A model generated the notes under the pieces. The model was not told the origin of the DNA. It worked only from the letters and a program-made list of their open reading frames with translations, and made no database searches. 64,000 nt of DNA from Cellvibrio japonicus Ueda107. Its GTDB lineage: Bacteria; Pseudomonadota; Gammaproteobacteria; Pseudomonadales; Cellvibrionaceae. The DNA is taken from positions 3,356,501 to 3,420,500 of the forward strand of contig NC_010995.1 in assembly GCF_000019225.1 (NCBI RefSeq), given 5' to 3'. The position numbers and the translations under genes were made by a program. Positions 39,052-49,546 of the stretch are shown one piece after another (positions within the stretch are counted from its first letter, which is position 1; each line of letters opens with the position of its first letter).

Positions 39052-40125
39052 ATGATGTCCCCCGGCGACCACAATACCCTGCCCGAATGGGCGATTAGCG
39101 AACCCGACAACCGCCTGAAACCCGCTATCCAGGCACGTATCGACCAAAAGACCAAACCTCTGGGGGCTCTGGGCCAGCTGGAAAACCTGGCCCTGCAGAT
39201 TGCCCTGGTTCAAGGGGCACCGGAGCGCCTGGCGCTGGACCGTCCGTTGATGCTGGTGTTTGCCGCCGACCACGGGATTGCGGCTGAGGGAGTGAGTATT
39301 GCCTCCAGTAAGGTCACCGCACAAATGGTGATGAATTTTCTCGCTGGCGGGGCGGCGATCAATTGTTTTTGCCGGGCAAACCATTTGCCGCTCAAAGTGA
39401 TAGACGCCGGCATCGCCGATGAGCTGCGCCCGGCACCTTTCGCCTTGATCAACCAGCGTTTGGGACAGGGAACCGCTAACTTTGCCCAGGGGCCTGCCAT
39501 GAGCCGCACCCAGGCAATCGCGGGGCTGCGTATGGGCGATACCCTTGCCGCAGGAGAAATTGCAGCCGGCTCGCGCCTGCTGGCATTTGGTGAAATGGGC
39601 ATTGGCAATAGCAGCTCCGCCGCTGCCATACTTGCGGCACTCAGCGGCGCACGGGATGCCGCCGATATTGCCCGGTGTGTCGGCCGGGGCACAGGGATTA
39701 CCGCGGAGCAACTGGACAAAAAAATTGCGTTAGTGCAGCAGGCTATCGCCCGTATTCACGACACTTCACCATTGAATGTACTCATGGAAGTCGGCGGCTT
39801 TGAAATTGCGCAGATCTGCGGTGCCATGCTGGCAACCGCTGCCGCAGGCCAGTTAATTCTGGTGGATGGTTTTATCGTGAGTGCGGCTGCGTTGCTGGCC
39901 GTGCGGATAAATCCCCGTGCGCGTCACTATATGATTTTTGCCCACCACTCCGAAGAGCCGGGGCACAGGTTGATCCTGCAATTACTGGATGCCAAACCGC
40001 TGCTGGATTTGGGATTGCGCCTGGGTGAAGGCACCGGTGCCGCACTGGCATGGCCACTGGTACAGGCAGCCGCCAGTTTTTACAACCAGATGGCGACCTT
40101 TGAAAGCGCCGGAGTCAAGGTATAA
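39052..40125 (+). CDS. cobT: nicotinate-nucleotide--dimethylbenzimidazole phosphoribosyltransferase
   Basis: 357 aa from the ATG at 39052 (a second ATG follows directly; a TTG 27 nt earlier is possible). Motifs KTKPLGALGQLE, FAADHGIAAEGVSIA, GEMGIGNSSSAAAI and the catalytic glutamate in RLGEGTGAALAWPL. It makes alpha-ribazole phosphate, the lower ligand of cobalamin. First of the cobT-cobS-cobC set; its start region is divergent from the aminotransferase gene. No cobalamin riboswitch was recognised upstream. Confidence 0.95.
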   Translation: MMSPGDHNTLPEWAISEPDNRLKPAIQARIDQKTKPLGALGQLENLALQIALVQGAPERLALDRPLMLVFAADHGIAAEGVSIASSKVTAQMVMNFLAGGAAINCFCRANHLPLKVIDAGIADELRPAPFALINQRLGQGTANFAQGPAMSRTQAIAGLRMGDTLAAGEIAAGSRLLAFGEMGIGNSSSAAAILAALSGARDAADIARCVGRGTGITAEQLDKKIALVQQAIARIHDTSPLNVLMEVGGFEIAQICGAMLATAAAGQLILVDGFIVSAAALLAVRINPRARHYMIFAHHSEEPGHRLILQLLDAKPLLDLGLRLGEGTGAALAWPLVQAAASFYNQMATFESAGVKV

Positions 40126-40151
40126 CAACATCCCAACATGTCGCGGCAACG

Positions 40152-40898
40152 ATGAAACAACAACTTCATTTATTCCTGCTCGCCCTGGGCTTTTTCAGTC
40201 GAATTCCCATTCCCGCCCAAGTGGAGTATTCGGCAGAAAACCTCAACCGCGCCAGTCGTTATTTTGCCCTGGTCGGCGGTTTGCTGGGTGCCCTGGTTGC
40301 CTTGGTATTTTGGGCAGCCCAGCACCTGTTTCCAGAGACAGTCAGCCTGTGGCTTGCCATGGTATTCAGCCTGCTGCTAACCGGTACCTTTCATGAGGAT
40401 GGACTGGCCGATACGGCAGATGGTTTTGGCGGTGCCTTTGAGCGCGACAAAAAACTGCTGATTATGAAAGACAGCCGCATAGGTAGCTATGGTGCCTGCG
40501 CGCTGGTCATGGCACTGCTGGGCAAGTATTTGCTGCTGATTGAAAATACCGACATCATCACCGCACTGCTCATTGCATACCCTTTGTCGCGCGCTGTATC
40601 AGGCAGCCTGATTTTCAGTATGGTTTACGTCGCCGACACTGATACCAGCAAAAGTAAACCCCTGGCGAATAACCAATCGCGCACGGATTTATTCATCCTG
40701 TTACTGGGCATACTGCCCTTTTTTGTTTTACTGCCTTTAGTACAAACACTCATCCTCCTTGGGTTGTTAATCCTGCTGCGCCAATTAGCCATCACCTATC
40801 TCGCGCGCCAGATTGGCGGATACACCGGGGACACATTGGGGGCAGTACAGCAGGTGGCTGAACTGGGTATTTACGGAGCGCTGCTCACCTTCCTATGA
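40152..40898 (+). CDS. cobS: adenosylcobinamide-GDP ribazoletransferase (cobalamin synthase)
   Basis: 248 aa integral membrane protein with about six hydrophobic segments. Conserved FFSRIPIP near the start and HEDGLADTADGFGG, the family's metal-binding signature. It joins adenosylcobinamide-GDP with alpha-ribazole (phosphate). It starts 26 bp after cobT and overlaps cobC by four bases (ATGA), so translational coupling is likely. Confidence 0.95.
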   Translation: MKQQLHLFLLALGFFSRIPIPAQVEYSAENLNRASRYFALVGGLLGALVALVFWAAQHLFPETVSLWLAMVFSLLLTGTFHEDGLADTADGFGGAFERDKKLLIMKDSRIGSYGACALVMALLGKYLLLIENTDIITALLIAYPLSRAVSGSLIFSMVYVADTDTSKSKPLANNQSRTDLFILLLGILPFFVLLPLVQTLILLGLLILLRQLAITYLARQIGGYTGDTLGAVQQVAELGIYGALLTFL

Positions 40899-41506
40899 AC
40901 ACCAACATCATTACCTTGATGCGCCACGGCCAGGTGGCGGGTAGCGCCGGCCTTTACGGCCATACCGATATTGCCCTGAGCGAACAGGGCTACCGCACGG
41001 CCATGGCACGTTTGCAACAGCTGCACCAGGCTCCCCCTATCACGCGCATCATCAGTTCACCGCTGGTGCGCTGCCAGCAGGTGGCCAGGGAGTTTTCGAT
41101 CCGGGAACAGATTCCCCTGCAACTTGATAACGACTTTATGGAAATGCACTTTGGCCACTGGGATGGCATGGCCTTTAGCGATGTGCAGGATTGGCAGGCA
41201 CTGGAAGCCTTTTGGGATAAACCCGCCGAGGCTGCCGCACCCGGCGGTGAAACACTGGCGCAATTTGCCGGGCGGGTGATTAACGCCTGGGACAGGTTGC
41301 TCGATGAAAACCACAGCGGCCATCAATTATTGCTCTGCCACGGCGGTGTAATTCGTATTGTGATTGCGCACCTATTGCAGCTGGACTGGCGCAATGCCGC
41401 GCTCTTTCGCCAACTCAATATCGACTACACTAGCCACACGCGCATCCTGCTGGCCGATCACCCCCACGCGCGCCCCGTCATCCAATGGATAGGCGCCACT
41501 CACTAA
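40895..41506 (+). CDS. cobC: alpha-ribazole phosphatase (histidine phosphatase family)
   Basis: 203 aa. Histidine-phosphatase motifs: catalytic RHGQ near residue 11, EMHFGHWDG and LLCHGGVIRIV. In this context it should dephosphorylate alpha-ribazole phosphate or adenosylcobalamin phosphate, the last step of cobalamin assembly. It overlaps cobS by ATGA. Confidence 0.92.
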   Translation: MNTNIITLMRHGQVAGSAGLYGHTDIALSEQGYRTAMARLQQLHQAPPITRIISSPLVRCQQVAREFSIREQIPLQLDNDFMEMHFGHWDGMAFSDVQDWQALEAFWDKPAEAAAPGGETLAQFAGRVINAWDRLLDENHSGHQLLLCHGGVIRIVIAHLLQLDWRNAALFRQLNIDYTSHTRILLADHPHARPVIQWIGATH

Positions 41507-41540
41507 CTTGCGCTACCGATGTACAGAGATATTTCACACC

Positions 41541-42974
41541 ATGAATGAGCCTGTTTCACAATCCCTGCCCAACCACGACCAAAGCCTGGTGGTGCGCACC
41601 CTTAACGAGTGGCGTCAATTGGGGATATTGGGCGCACCGATCCTGGTAGCGCAGCTGGCGCAAATGGCCAACGGTGTTATCGATACGGTGATGGCCGGCC
41701 ATGCCAGTGCGACAGACCTGGCGGGCGTCGGCATAGGGACCAGCCTGTGGGTGCCTATCCTGTTATTTTTTGCGGGGGTATTAGGTGCGCTGCAACCCAC
41801 GATTTCCGGCCAGCGCGGTGCGGGAGCCATGCACCAGATTATCCCCACCACCTGGCAGGGGATTTACATTGCCATGGCGGGCATGGTGCTGATGGCAGCT
41901 ATCATCCTCAACCTGGATCCGGTACTGCAACTGCTGCAGCTGGATGCCGCTACGGCAGCCATTGCCAAAGGCTACCTCGCCGCCTTCGCCTGGGGTATTC
42001 CGGCCCTGTTGTTACTGCTGGCCTTGCGTGGCTTGACGGACGGCCTGGGGCATACCCGCGTCATCATGAGTTTTTCCCTGCTGAGTACCTTACTCAATTT
42101 ACCGCTCAATTATTTTTTTATTTACGGCGTAGATTTCGGGTTATTCATCCTGCCCGCGATGGGCGGTATCGGCTGTGGCTGGGCCACCAGTATTGCCAAC
42201 TGGGCAGCAGTGATTGGCTTGCTGATTTACCTCAATCGCAGCCGTGTTTATGCCAACCTGCATCTGCTCGGGGAATGGGTTGCACCTTCGATGGCAGATA
42301 TCAAACGCCTGCTGCGCCTTGGCCTGCCCATTGGATTTACCCTGTTTGTGGAGGTGAGCATGTTTTGCATGATCGCGCTTTTCCTCGCGCCGCTGGGGGC
42401 AATCACCGTAGCGGGCCACCAAATTGTACTCAACGTGATTTCGCTGCTGTTTATGCTGCCCCTAAGCCTGGGTATGGCACTGACGTTGCGCGTGAGTTTT
42501 TTAGTGGGGGCGGGAGATGAAGCGGAGGCCCGCCTGCTGGCACGCAGCTCCCTGCTGCTGGCGCTGGGTATAGGGGCAATCAATGCGCCCCTGTTATTGT
42601 TCGGGCGCGAGTGGATCGCCGGCCTCTATACCTCGGATGCCGCCGTACAGGCCGTCGCGGCCAAGCTCTTTGTACTGGCCGCTTTTTTCCAATTGGCCGA
42701 CGTCATCCAGGTCACCATGATTAATGTGCAGCGCGGCTACAAAGACACCAAAATTCCCATGCTGATCATGCTGCTGTCCTTCTGGGCCATCTGCCTGCCC
42801 CTGGGTTATACACTGACTTTTACCGACTGGTTAGTGGAACCCATGGGGGCATCCGGTTTCTGGACCGCGCTTATCGCAGGCCTGGTCTGTGCAGCCCTGT
42901 TGTTGACCTGGCGTATGTGGCGTTTCGATCCGCGCCATAGCCCGGTTAATACCCAAGTGCTTCCGGCAAATTAG
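41541..42974 (+). CDS. MATE family multidrug/Na+ antiporter
   Basis: 477 aa from the ATG at 41541; the frame extends to a TTG 33 nt earlier without better support. Twelve hydrophobic segments in two homologous halves; the N-half has LGAPILVAQLAQMANGVIDTVMAGH, the NorM-type signature. It likely exports cationic compounds using a Na+ or H+ gradient. It starts 34 bp after cobC, possibly in the same transcript, and its 3' end overlaps the convergent HAD gene by 29 bp. Confidence 0.9.
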   Translation: MNEPVSQSLPNHDQSLVVRTLNEWRQLGILGAPILVAQLAQMANGVIDTVMAGHASATDLAGVGIGTSLWVPILLFFAGVLGALQPTISGQRGAGAMHQIIPTTWQGIYIAMAGMVLMAAIILNLDPVLQLLQLDAATAAIAKGYLAAFAWGIPALLLLLALRGLTDGLGHTRVIMSFSLLSTLLNLPLNYFFIYGVDFGLFILPAMGGIGCGWATSIANWAAVIGLLIYLNRSRVYANLHLLGEWVAPSMADIKRLLRLGLPIGFTLFVEVSMFCMIALFLAPLGAITVAGHQIVLNVISLLFMLPLSLGMALTLRVSFLVGAGDEAEARLLARSSLLLALGIGAINAPLLLFGREWIAGLYTSDAAVQAVAAKLFVLAAFFQLADVIQVTMINVQRGYKDTKIPMLIMLLSFWAICLPLGYTLTFTDWLVEPMGASGFWTALIAGLVCAALLLTWRMWRFDPRHSPVNTQVLPAN

Positions 42975-43734
42975 CGATGCTATCGAGCAATATATCGGGT
43001 GTTACCGCTGACTGATCAAAATAGGCCTGGCGAAACTTACCGGTTTTTACCAGGCACCCCCCAATACCCATCGCCTGGGCGCCGCCCACATCACTGTCAA
43101 TATCATCGCCGACCATCAAGGCCTGCCCGGCACTAACACCAACGGAATCCAGCAACCCCTGGAAGAAATCGCGATTGGGTTTACCCATCACCAACGCGGT
43201 TTTACTGCTTACATATTCGAGCCCCGCCACAAAAAAACCTATATCCGCCTTAAGCCCGTCAGCCGTTTGCCAAAAACGGTTTTTATGCAGCGCAATTAAT
43301 TCCGCTCCACTGTGCATGGCATTAAACAACCGGTTAATCAGTGCCAAATCCCAGGCATCGCCGATATCCCCCAGCACCACATAATCAGGCGCAGCCTCAT
43401 CCCAGGCAAAGCCACTGAAATCCGGCTTGATCGCCTCTGCCACCAGGGGCCAAATCCGCAGCGGTCGCCCGGCTGCCTGCTGCAACGTTTCCAGCGCCAG
43501 GCGTGCCGCAACAGGTGCACTCACCAATTCCTCATCCGCCAATTCAAATCCCAGGTGGCGCAGTTGCGCGATCAACTGGGCCTGGGACTTGGTCGTGGTA
43601 TTGGTGAGGAAGCGCAGGACAAACCCCTCCCGGCGCAGGTGTGCCACTGCCTCAAGCGCGCCGGGAATCGGGTCATTTCCCACATACAAGGTTCCATCAA
43701 GATCGAGCAGAATCAACGACCATGGCGTTTTCAT
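42946..43734 (-). CDS. HAD superfamily (class IIA) phosphatase
   Basis: 262 aa. HAD motifs: LLDLDGTLYVG (nucleophile Asp11), FLTNTTTKS, GKPNRDFF and the acidic GDDIDSDVGGAQAMG. The NagD-like class IIA cap lies between motifs II and III. This subgroup includes LHPP-like phosphatases; the substrate is unknown. Convergent with the MATE gene with a 29-bp overlap. Confidence 0.88.
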   Translation of the reverse strand: MKTPWSLILLDLDGTLYVGNDPIPGALEAVAHLRREGFVLRFLTNTTTKSQAQLIAQLRHLGFELADEELVSAPVAARLALETLQQAAGRPLRIWPLVAEAIKPDFSGFAWDEAAPDYVVLGDIGDAWDLALINRLFNAMHSGAELIALHKNRFWQTADGLKADIGFFVAGLEYVSSKTALVMGKPNRDFFQGLLDSVGVSAGQALMVGDDIDSDVGGAQAMGIGGCLVKTGKFRQAYFDQSAVTPDILLDSIANLPEALGY

Positions 43735-43914
43735 AGATCTGTCCCCACAAACACGATAATCACCAAATCACAGCATAAACCCTGCCAATTGCCCGGGTGA
43801 TAATAGCTGTGTATTCAGCGCGGGATTACCACTCATTTTGCGGCTCTACACGCCCCGGCGTATACTCAGCACCCCGTTAGATCCCCCTTTTCTGCACAAA
43901 CATAGAGAGTAACC

Positions 43915-44967
43915 ATGTCGAAGTTCTGGAGTCCCGTGGTGCGTGCGCTGGAGCCTTATGTGCCCGGTGAGCAACCACAGATTGATGGTCTGATCAAACT
44001 CAACACCAATGAGAGCCCCTACCCGCCCTCCCCCAAGGTGCTTGAGTTAATGACCCATGACGCCATTGACCGGCTGCGTCTCTATCCCGACCCGGACTCC
44101 AAAAAACTCAAGGCCACTATTGCCAGTTACCACAACATCAGCCCGGAACAGGTGTTTGTCGGCAACGGTTCCGACGAAGTCCTGGGGTTGCTATTTATGG
44201 CATTTTTCCAGCAGGGCAAAGCAGTGCTGTTCCCCGATATTACCTACAGCTTCTACCCGGTCTACTGCAAACTGTTCAACATCGACTACCGCACTGTCCC
44301 GCTCAATGACAACTTCGATATTGACTTTAACGATTACCCGCAGGACAACAGCGGTATTATTTTCCCCAACCCCAATGCACCCACGGCAATCGGTAAACCC
44401 CTGGCGGAGATCGAAGCCCTGCTGCAACGCAACAGCGAAACAGTGGTCGTGGTCGACGAAGCCTATATCGATTTCGGCGGCCAAACCGCCATAGCGCTGA
44501 TCGGTAAATACCCCAACCTGCTCGTGGTGCAAACCCTCTCCAAATCCCGTGCCCTGGCGGGGATGCGTGTCGGTTTTGCGGCAGGGCACAAGGATCTGAT
44601 CGCAGGCCTGGACCGGGTAAAGAATTCGTTCAACTCCTATCCACTGGATCGCCTGGCCGAAGCGGCTGCTGTGGTAGCGTTTGAAGATGACAGCTATTTC
44701 AAACGCTGCTGTAACAAAGTCATCGCCACCCGCGACTACACCGTGCGGGAACTGGAAAAACTCGGCTACCAAGTACTGCCCTCCCAGGCCAACTTTGTCT
44801 TCGCCGCCCCACCCGCCGGCAACGCCGCCGAGATCGCCCAATACCTGCGCGACCACAAAATCCTGGTGCGCTACTTCAACAAACCGCGCATCAACCAATT
44901 TTTGCGCATCACCATCGGCACGGATGAGCAGATGCAAAAGATGATTGAGGTGTTGCAACAATATTGA
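43915..44967 (+). CDS. hisC: histidinol-phosphate aminotransferase
   Basis: 350 aa. Typical start [47 protein letters not shown] and the PLP lysine in [16 protein letters not shown]. It acts in histidine synthesis in the cytoplasm. It stands alone here, apart from other his genes, as is common in this group. Confidence 0.95.
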
Positions 44968-44973
44968 TCACTC

Positions 44974-45011
44974 AAACAAAAACCCCGGCACTTTGGCCGG
45001 GGTTTTTGTTT
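44974..45011. terminator. strong bidirectional terminator
   Basis: A stem of about 16 bp (AAACAAAAACCCCGGC and complement) with a 6-nt loop, between hisC and the convergent lipase gene. A- and T-runs flank it on both sides. Confidence 0.9.
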
Positions 45012-45029
45012 CATACCAAGCGCAGGACA

Positions 45030-47378
45030 TTAATTTTCCGGCAACTCAATATTGGCGGGCGCCTGGCTGCCCACCGCGACAGTGCCATTGTTCAACACAA
45101 AGGTCACCACCTGGGCTTGCATTTCTGCCGTCACCTGGGGCGCGCCGCCCTCCGGGCGCAGCAGCGACGCATGGCCGCCCGCATTGAGTTTGACAAAACC
45201 AACACCCAACGCCGCGCTACCCGTTCCCAGTTGGGTAGCGCCCAACAACCTGGCCATGGCTTCGGTGCCGGTCAGGGGCGCCGAGGCGGCCCGGTTGGGG
45301 ATCACCGCATCGTCTTTCACCTGTTGCAATAGCACGGGCGTACCCAGGCTCCCCAGGGTTTCAGAGAAATTTACCGGATCGGAAGAGTCCAGTGTGGATT
45401 GGGCCGCATACATAAAGCGCTCATAATTGGTCGTTCCCACCGTCACCCCACTGGCCGCCAAACCGCTGTTAATCACCGGCGCAAAGGTGTTGGAGTTAAT
45501 CAGCACCTGGCTAACCTGGGTAGCCGCGGTCGACATAACAACCCCCTGTACCGGATTGAGGTTAGCGGTCAACCCCACCTGGGCATCACTGGCTATCGCC
45601 CGCTGGTTTACGGTCACAAACACATTACCCAATATACCGCCGAGGGACACCCCCACAACATTGACACGATTGAGGTTCAGGCCAAGATCCAATGCATCTT
45701 CCAGCAGGTCACTTAAATTGCCCAGACTGGCATTCAGGTTTAACAAATCCATCACCGCCTGGCGATTGTTATCGCGCGTATTGGCGAGATACCCCAGGTT
45801 GATAAATTGCGCACCCGAACCATCGGTTGCTCCCGGGTTATCAAAATTCATTGCCGCCGGTGCCCCACCGCTACCTGCCACATTGAAATGGCGCTCCTTA
45901 GGCGCGTTATCCCCATAGAGCGCAGCAAAGGGAATCGACTGGCTGCGCTCCACGTTAAGCACATTGACAAAGGCACTATTGGCCGGCACGCCATGCACCG
46001 GCAGGTCTATCGCCACAGTGGCCACACAGTTGCTGGCCAGGGTGTGGGCCAGGGCCAGCACCGAGGTGCGATCACTGGTAATACCATGGACATAAAGCAC
46101 CACGGGATAGCCGGTAGCTGCATAAATTTGCCCGCAGTTGGCTGCCCCCGCATAACCGGGAACCCGGCTATTGGATGGCATGGTGACTTGCAGGGGGATA
46201 GAAACATCGGTGGTTTTGGCGGCAAACGGGTAGCGATAGGTCACGTTGTAAGTCCCATCCACATCCGCCGGTAACTCGCGGCCCAGGGCAGCGGCCAGTA
46301 CCTGGTCAGGGCGCCAATTGCGCTGCAGGTAGTCGAACGAGCCCGCCTGGCTCGGTACAGACTGGTAATAGGGCAGTTTGATATAGCCGGTATATAGCGT
46401 GCCGACATTAGCGGCCAACTGGCTGCTAAACGCCGAGAAATCCACGCCGGTTAAAGTCGATAGCCCTAAAGAGCGCGCCTTGGGGGTTGGCAGGAGGTTA
46501 TTGCCATCCAGTACTACCGCATTGCTAACGGCAGTCGCCGGCGCAACCCCGGCGGCAATCTGGGCTGCCGCCACCGCCGCGCGTGGCGCGGCCATGGCGA
46601 TCAGCGGTGTTTGCGGATCGGTGGTGGTAAAGGTGTAAGTCAGCACTAACTTTTCTTTAGCGGCGGCAGGCGTAAGCTGGCCGCCACTGGCAGCGGCGAG
46701 GAACTGGCTGGCCAGGGTCTCCCAGCCGGTAATTGCCGCGCGCACCGGTAATAGCGCCCCCGGGACTGCGTAACTGGAATCGCGCAGGGCGTTATAAGAC
46801 CAGGAGCGGGTCAACGCACTGCCGGACGCATCTTTCACATCGTCGGTGACAATCACCAGATACTTGCTCTTGGCCGCCAAAGGTTTGATGGGACGAATAC
46901 GCAGGGTGTTGTTGCTGCCGCCATCCAGGGACACCACCTGGACATCAAAATTGGCCAGGGCCTTGATCCCTACGACATTGGCAGGATCGAGGGCATCATT
47001 GGTTCCGGTATCCAGCTGCACCAGGAATACCGTCTGCCCGGCAATTGCTGTCGCTGGATTAACACTACCACTCACCAGCACGTCGAAAAATGCCGAGGTA
47101 GAAAAGCCATCCAGCACATTGACAGCCGCCCGTACCGGGTCAGTAGGAGTGCCCACATCGGCAGTTCCATCGGTGGTAGCTGCCTTGGCAAAAATCAAAT
47201 CGGAGTTAAAGGGTACATCGGAGATGATCGGGTCAAAACGGGGATGGGTGCCCACCACAAAGGCTTCAGGACCGCTTGGTGCCGGGGCTTTTTCCGTATC
47301 GCTACCACCACATCCCTGGAGAACCAGCAGGACAGTGGCCAAAGAAGACAGCAGGAACCGATTAGATTTATTGTTCAT
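45030..47378 (-). CDS. Pla-1/cef-type extracellular lipase lipoprotein
   Basis: 782 aa, ATG with AGGA upstream. Lipoprotein signal ending LVLQGCGGSD. A beta-rich N-terminal part (DVPFNSDLIF, Ig-like segments about 40-300) is followed by an alpha/beta-hydrolase with YVHGITSDRTSVLALA and the nucleophile elbow GVSLGG; a late His lies in NAGGHASLL. The pattern resembles the VolA/Pla-1/cef lipase family of Vibrio and Aeromonas, which are surface lipoproteins cleaving lysophospholipids or triglycerides. The specificity here is not known. Confidence 0.85.
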   Translation of the reverse strand: MNNKSNRFLLSSLATVLLVLQGCGGSDTEKAPAPSGPEAFVVGTHPRFDPIISDVPFNSDLIFAKAATTDGTADVGTPTDPVRAAVNVLDGFSTSAFFDVLVSGSVNPATAIAGQTVFLVQLDTGTNDALDPANVVGIKALANFDVQVVSLDGGSNNTLRIRPIKPLAAKSKYLVIVTDDVKDASGSALTRSWSYNALRDSSYAVPGALLPVRAAITGWETLASQFLAAASGGQLTPAAAKEKLVLTYTFTTTDPQTPLIAMAAPRAAVAAAQIAAGVAPATAVSNAVVLDGNNLLPTPKARSLGLSTLTGVDFSAFSSQLAANVGTLYTGYIKLPYYQSVPSQAGSFDYLQRNWRPDQVLAAALGRELPADVDGTYNVTYRYPFAAKTTDVSIPLQVTMPSNSRVPGYAGAANCGQIYAATGYPVVLYVHGITSDRTSVLALAHTLASNCVATVAIDLPVHGVPANSAFVNVLNVERSQSIPFAALYGDNAPKERHFNVAGSGGAPAAMNFDNPGATDGSGAQFINLGYLANTRDNNRQAVMDLLNLNASLGNLSDLLEDALDLGLNLNRVNVVGVSLGGILGNVFVTVNQRAIASDAQVGLTANLNPVQGVVMSTAATQVSQVLINSNTFAPVINSGLAASGVTVGTTNYERFMYAAQSTLDSSDPVNFSETLGSLGTPVLLQQVKDDAVIPNRAASAPLTGTEAMARLLGATQLGTGSAALGVGFVKLNAGGHASLLRPEGGAPQVTAEMQAQVVTFVLNNGTVAVGSQAPANIELPEN

Positions 47379-47572
47379 GATACTTTCCTGGATCAGGGGA
47401 GATTAAGATGTCTGACATGTGATTGTTATAAACAGACAAAGCCTTACGTGGCCATGGACAATGCCAATGGTAAAAAGTGTAGCCAGCTTTTGCCGATGTG
47501 CGAGCCTAAAATCCGGGAACCCGTTGGCGAAAAAGCAATTACTCGGAAAGGAACCATTACCGCTAAAAACAA

Positions 47573-47596
47573 CAAAGGAGGCAAATGCCTCCTTTG
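47573..47596 (-). terminator. intrinsic terminator of parE
   Basis: A 10-bp stem (CAAAGGAGGC and complement) with an AAAT loop, followed on the minus strand by TTGTTTTTAG, 22 bp past the parE stop. Confidence 0.85.
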
Positions 47597-47617
47597 AAAA
47601 CAGAATTGCCACTCCAC

Positions 47618-49507
47618 TTATACAGCGACTTCAGCGAGGTTCCCCTTTTCTTCAAGCCAGGTTTTGCGATCATTGGCGCGCTTTTTGGCGAGCATCATAT
47701 CCATGATTTGCAGGGTTCCGTCAACGTCTTCGATAGTCAATTGCACCAAGCGGCGAGTGTCCGGGGCCATGGTGGTTTCGCGCAATTGCAGTGGATTCAT
47801 TTCCCCAAGGCCTTTGAAGCGCTGTACATTCACCTTGCCCCTTTTATTCTCGGCGGCAATACGATTGAGAATGCCATTTTTTTCGCTTTCATCCAGCGCG
47901 TAGTACACATCTTTACCGATATCGATGCGATAAAGCGGCGGCATGGCCACAAAGACGTGGCCATTGCGCACCAACACGGGAAAATGTTTCACGAAGAGCG
48001 CACACAACAAGGTGGCAATATGCAAACCATCCGAGTCCGCATCGGCGAGAATACAAATTTTGTTGTAACGCAATTCGCTCAGGTCTTCGCTGCCGGGATC
48101 CATACCTATAGCAACAGAAATATCGTGAACCTCCTGACTAGCCAGGATCTCTGCTGAATCCACTTCCCAGGTATTCAGGATTTTTCCGCGCAACGGCATG
48201 ATCGCCTGGAATTCACGGTCGCGCGCTTGCTTGGCCGATCCACCGGCGGAGTCACCCTCTACCAGGAAGAGTTCACTGCGCGAAGTATCGCCGCTGGAAC
48301 AATCGGCCAATTTCCCAGGCAAGGCCGGCCCCTGGGTGACTTTTTTACGTGCAACTTTTTTACCCGAGCGCACACGCTTCTGCGCGTTACTGATACAAAA
48401 CTCGGCAAGTTTATCGCCCTCTTCCGTGTGCTGGTTGAGCCAGAGGGCAAATGCATCCTTGGCAATTCCCGACACAAACGCTGCCGCTTCCCGTGAGGTC
48501 AACCGCTCTTTGGTCTGCCCGGAAAACTGCGGGTCATAATGTTTGTAGGAGAGCACAAAACAACAGTTATTCCACAGATCCTCGGGCGCCAATTTAATAC
48601 CGCGCGGAATCAAATTGCGAAACTCACAGTAATCGCGCATGGCGTCCATCAGGCCGGTACGCAAACCATTAACATGGGTTCCGCCCTGGGCAGTGGGAAT
48701 CAGGTTTACATAGCTTTCCTGCACCAGCTCACCACCTTCCGGCAGCCACTGTACCGCCCAGCTGATGGCTTCTGTCTCTGCCTTGAAATCGCCCACAAAG
48801 GGCTGCTCGGGCAAACTGATCCACTCCTGGGTTGCACCGGCAAGGTAATCTTTTAAACCATCTTCGTAATACCAGACATCTTTTTCACCGGTCGCTTCAT
48901 CGAGGAAGCTCACCGTTAAACCCGGACACAATACAGCCTTCGCCCGCAGCACATGGCGCATGCGCGTAACCGAGAATTTGGGCGAATCGAAATACACAGG
49001 ATTGGGCAGGAAACGCACACTGGTTCCCGTCTGGCGCTTGGGACAGGTATCGATAATGTCCAGATCGGTGGCTTTGTCGCCATTGGCAAAGCCCATGCGA
49101 TAGACATTGCCATCGCGCTTGATGGTCACTTCCAACTGCTCGGACAGCGCGTTTACTACCGACACCCCTACACCGTGTAAACCACCGGAGAATTGGTAGT
49201 TTTTGTTAGAGAACTTTCCACCGGCATGCAGGGTACACAAAATCACTTCCACACCGGGCTTGCCCTGCTCCGGGTGAATATCCACCGGCATACCGCGACC
49301 ATCGTCAGCCACGGTGACCGAGTTGTCTTTGTGGAGAATAACCTCAATGCTCTTTGCATGCCCTGCCAGGGCCTCGTCCACCGAGTTGTCGATAATTTCC
49401 TGGGCCAGGTGATTGGGTCGGGTTGTTTCGGTATACATCCCCGGGCGTTTTTTTACCGGGTCTAATCCTGTGAGTACTTCAATATCTTCTGCGGAATAAT
49501 TAGCCAT
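47618..49507 (-). CDS. parE: DNA topoisomerase IV subunit B
   Basis: 629 aa, the usual ParE length. GHKL ATPase motifs (EIIDNSVDEALAG, DDGRGMPVDIH, GGLHGVGVSVVNALS), transducer, TOPRIM (LVEGDSAGGSAKQARDREFQAIMPLRGKI split over the motif, DADSDGLHI) and a C-terminal QRFKGLGEMN. With ParC, encoded elsewhere, it decatenates chromosomes. Last gene of the nudF-yqiB-cpdA-yqiA-parE group, an order shared with E. coli. Confidence 0.97.
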   Translation of the reverse strand: MANYSAEDIEVLTGLDPVKKRPGMYTETTRPNHLAQEIIDNSVDEALAGHAKSIEVILHKDNSVTVADDGRGMPVDIHPEQGKPGVEVILCTLHAGGKFSNKNYQFSGGLHGVGVSVVNALSEQLEVTIKRDGNVYRMGFANGDKATDLDIIDTCPKRQTGTSVRFLPNPVYFDSPKFSVTRMRHVLRAKAVLCPGLTVSFLDEATGEKDVWYYEDGLKDYLAGATQEWISLPEQPFVGDFKAETEAISWAVQWLPEGGELVQESYVNLIPTAQGGTHVNGLRTGLMDAMRDYCEFRNLIPRGIKLAPEDLWNNCCFVLSYKHYDPQFSGQTKERLTSREAAAFVSGIAKDAFALWLNQHTEEGDKLAEFCISNAQKRVRSGKKVARKKVTQGPALPGKLADCSSGDTSRSELFLVEGDSAGGSAKQARDREFQAIMPLRGKILNTWEVDSAEILASQEVHDISVAIGMDPGSEDLSELRYNKICILADADSDGLHIATLLCALFVKHFPVLVRNGHVFVAMPPLYRIDIGKDVYYALDESEKNGILNRIAAENKRGKVNVQRFKGLGEMNPLQLRETTMAPDTRRLVQLTIEDVDGTLQIMDMMLAKKRANDRKTWLEEKGNLAEVAV

Positions 49508-49546
49508 AAATCGTTATCAATCTCTCAATTACAAACAGCAGCAGCG

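Noticed and set aside
38884..39711. Long upstream extension of the aminotransferase reading frame (672 aa in total)
   Set aside because: The extension is antisense to cobT and shows no aminotransferase similarity; the ATG at 38883 has a good ribosome-binding site and begins the family's typical N-terminus.
41609..42520. 303-aa frame within the MATE gene
   Set aside because: It is a +2 shadow frame of a clear 12-helix transporter, rich in Arg, Gly and Pro and lacking motifs.
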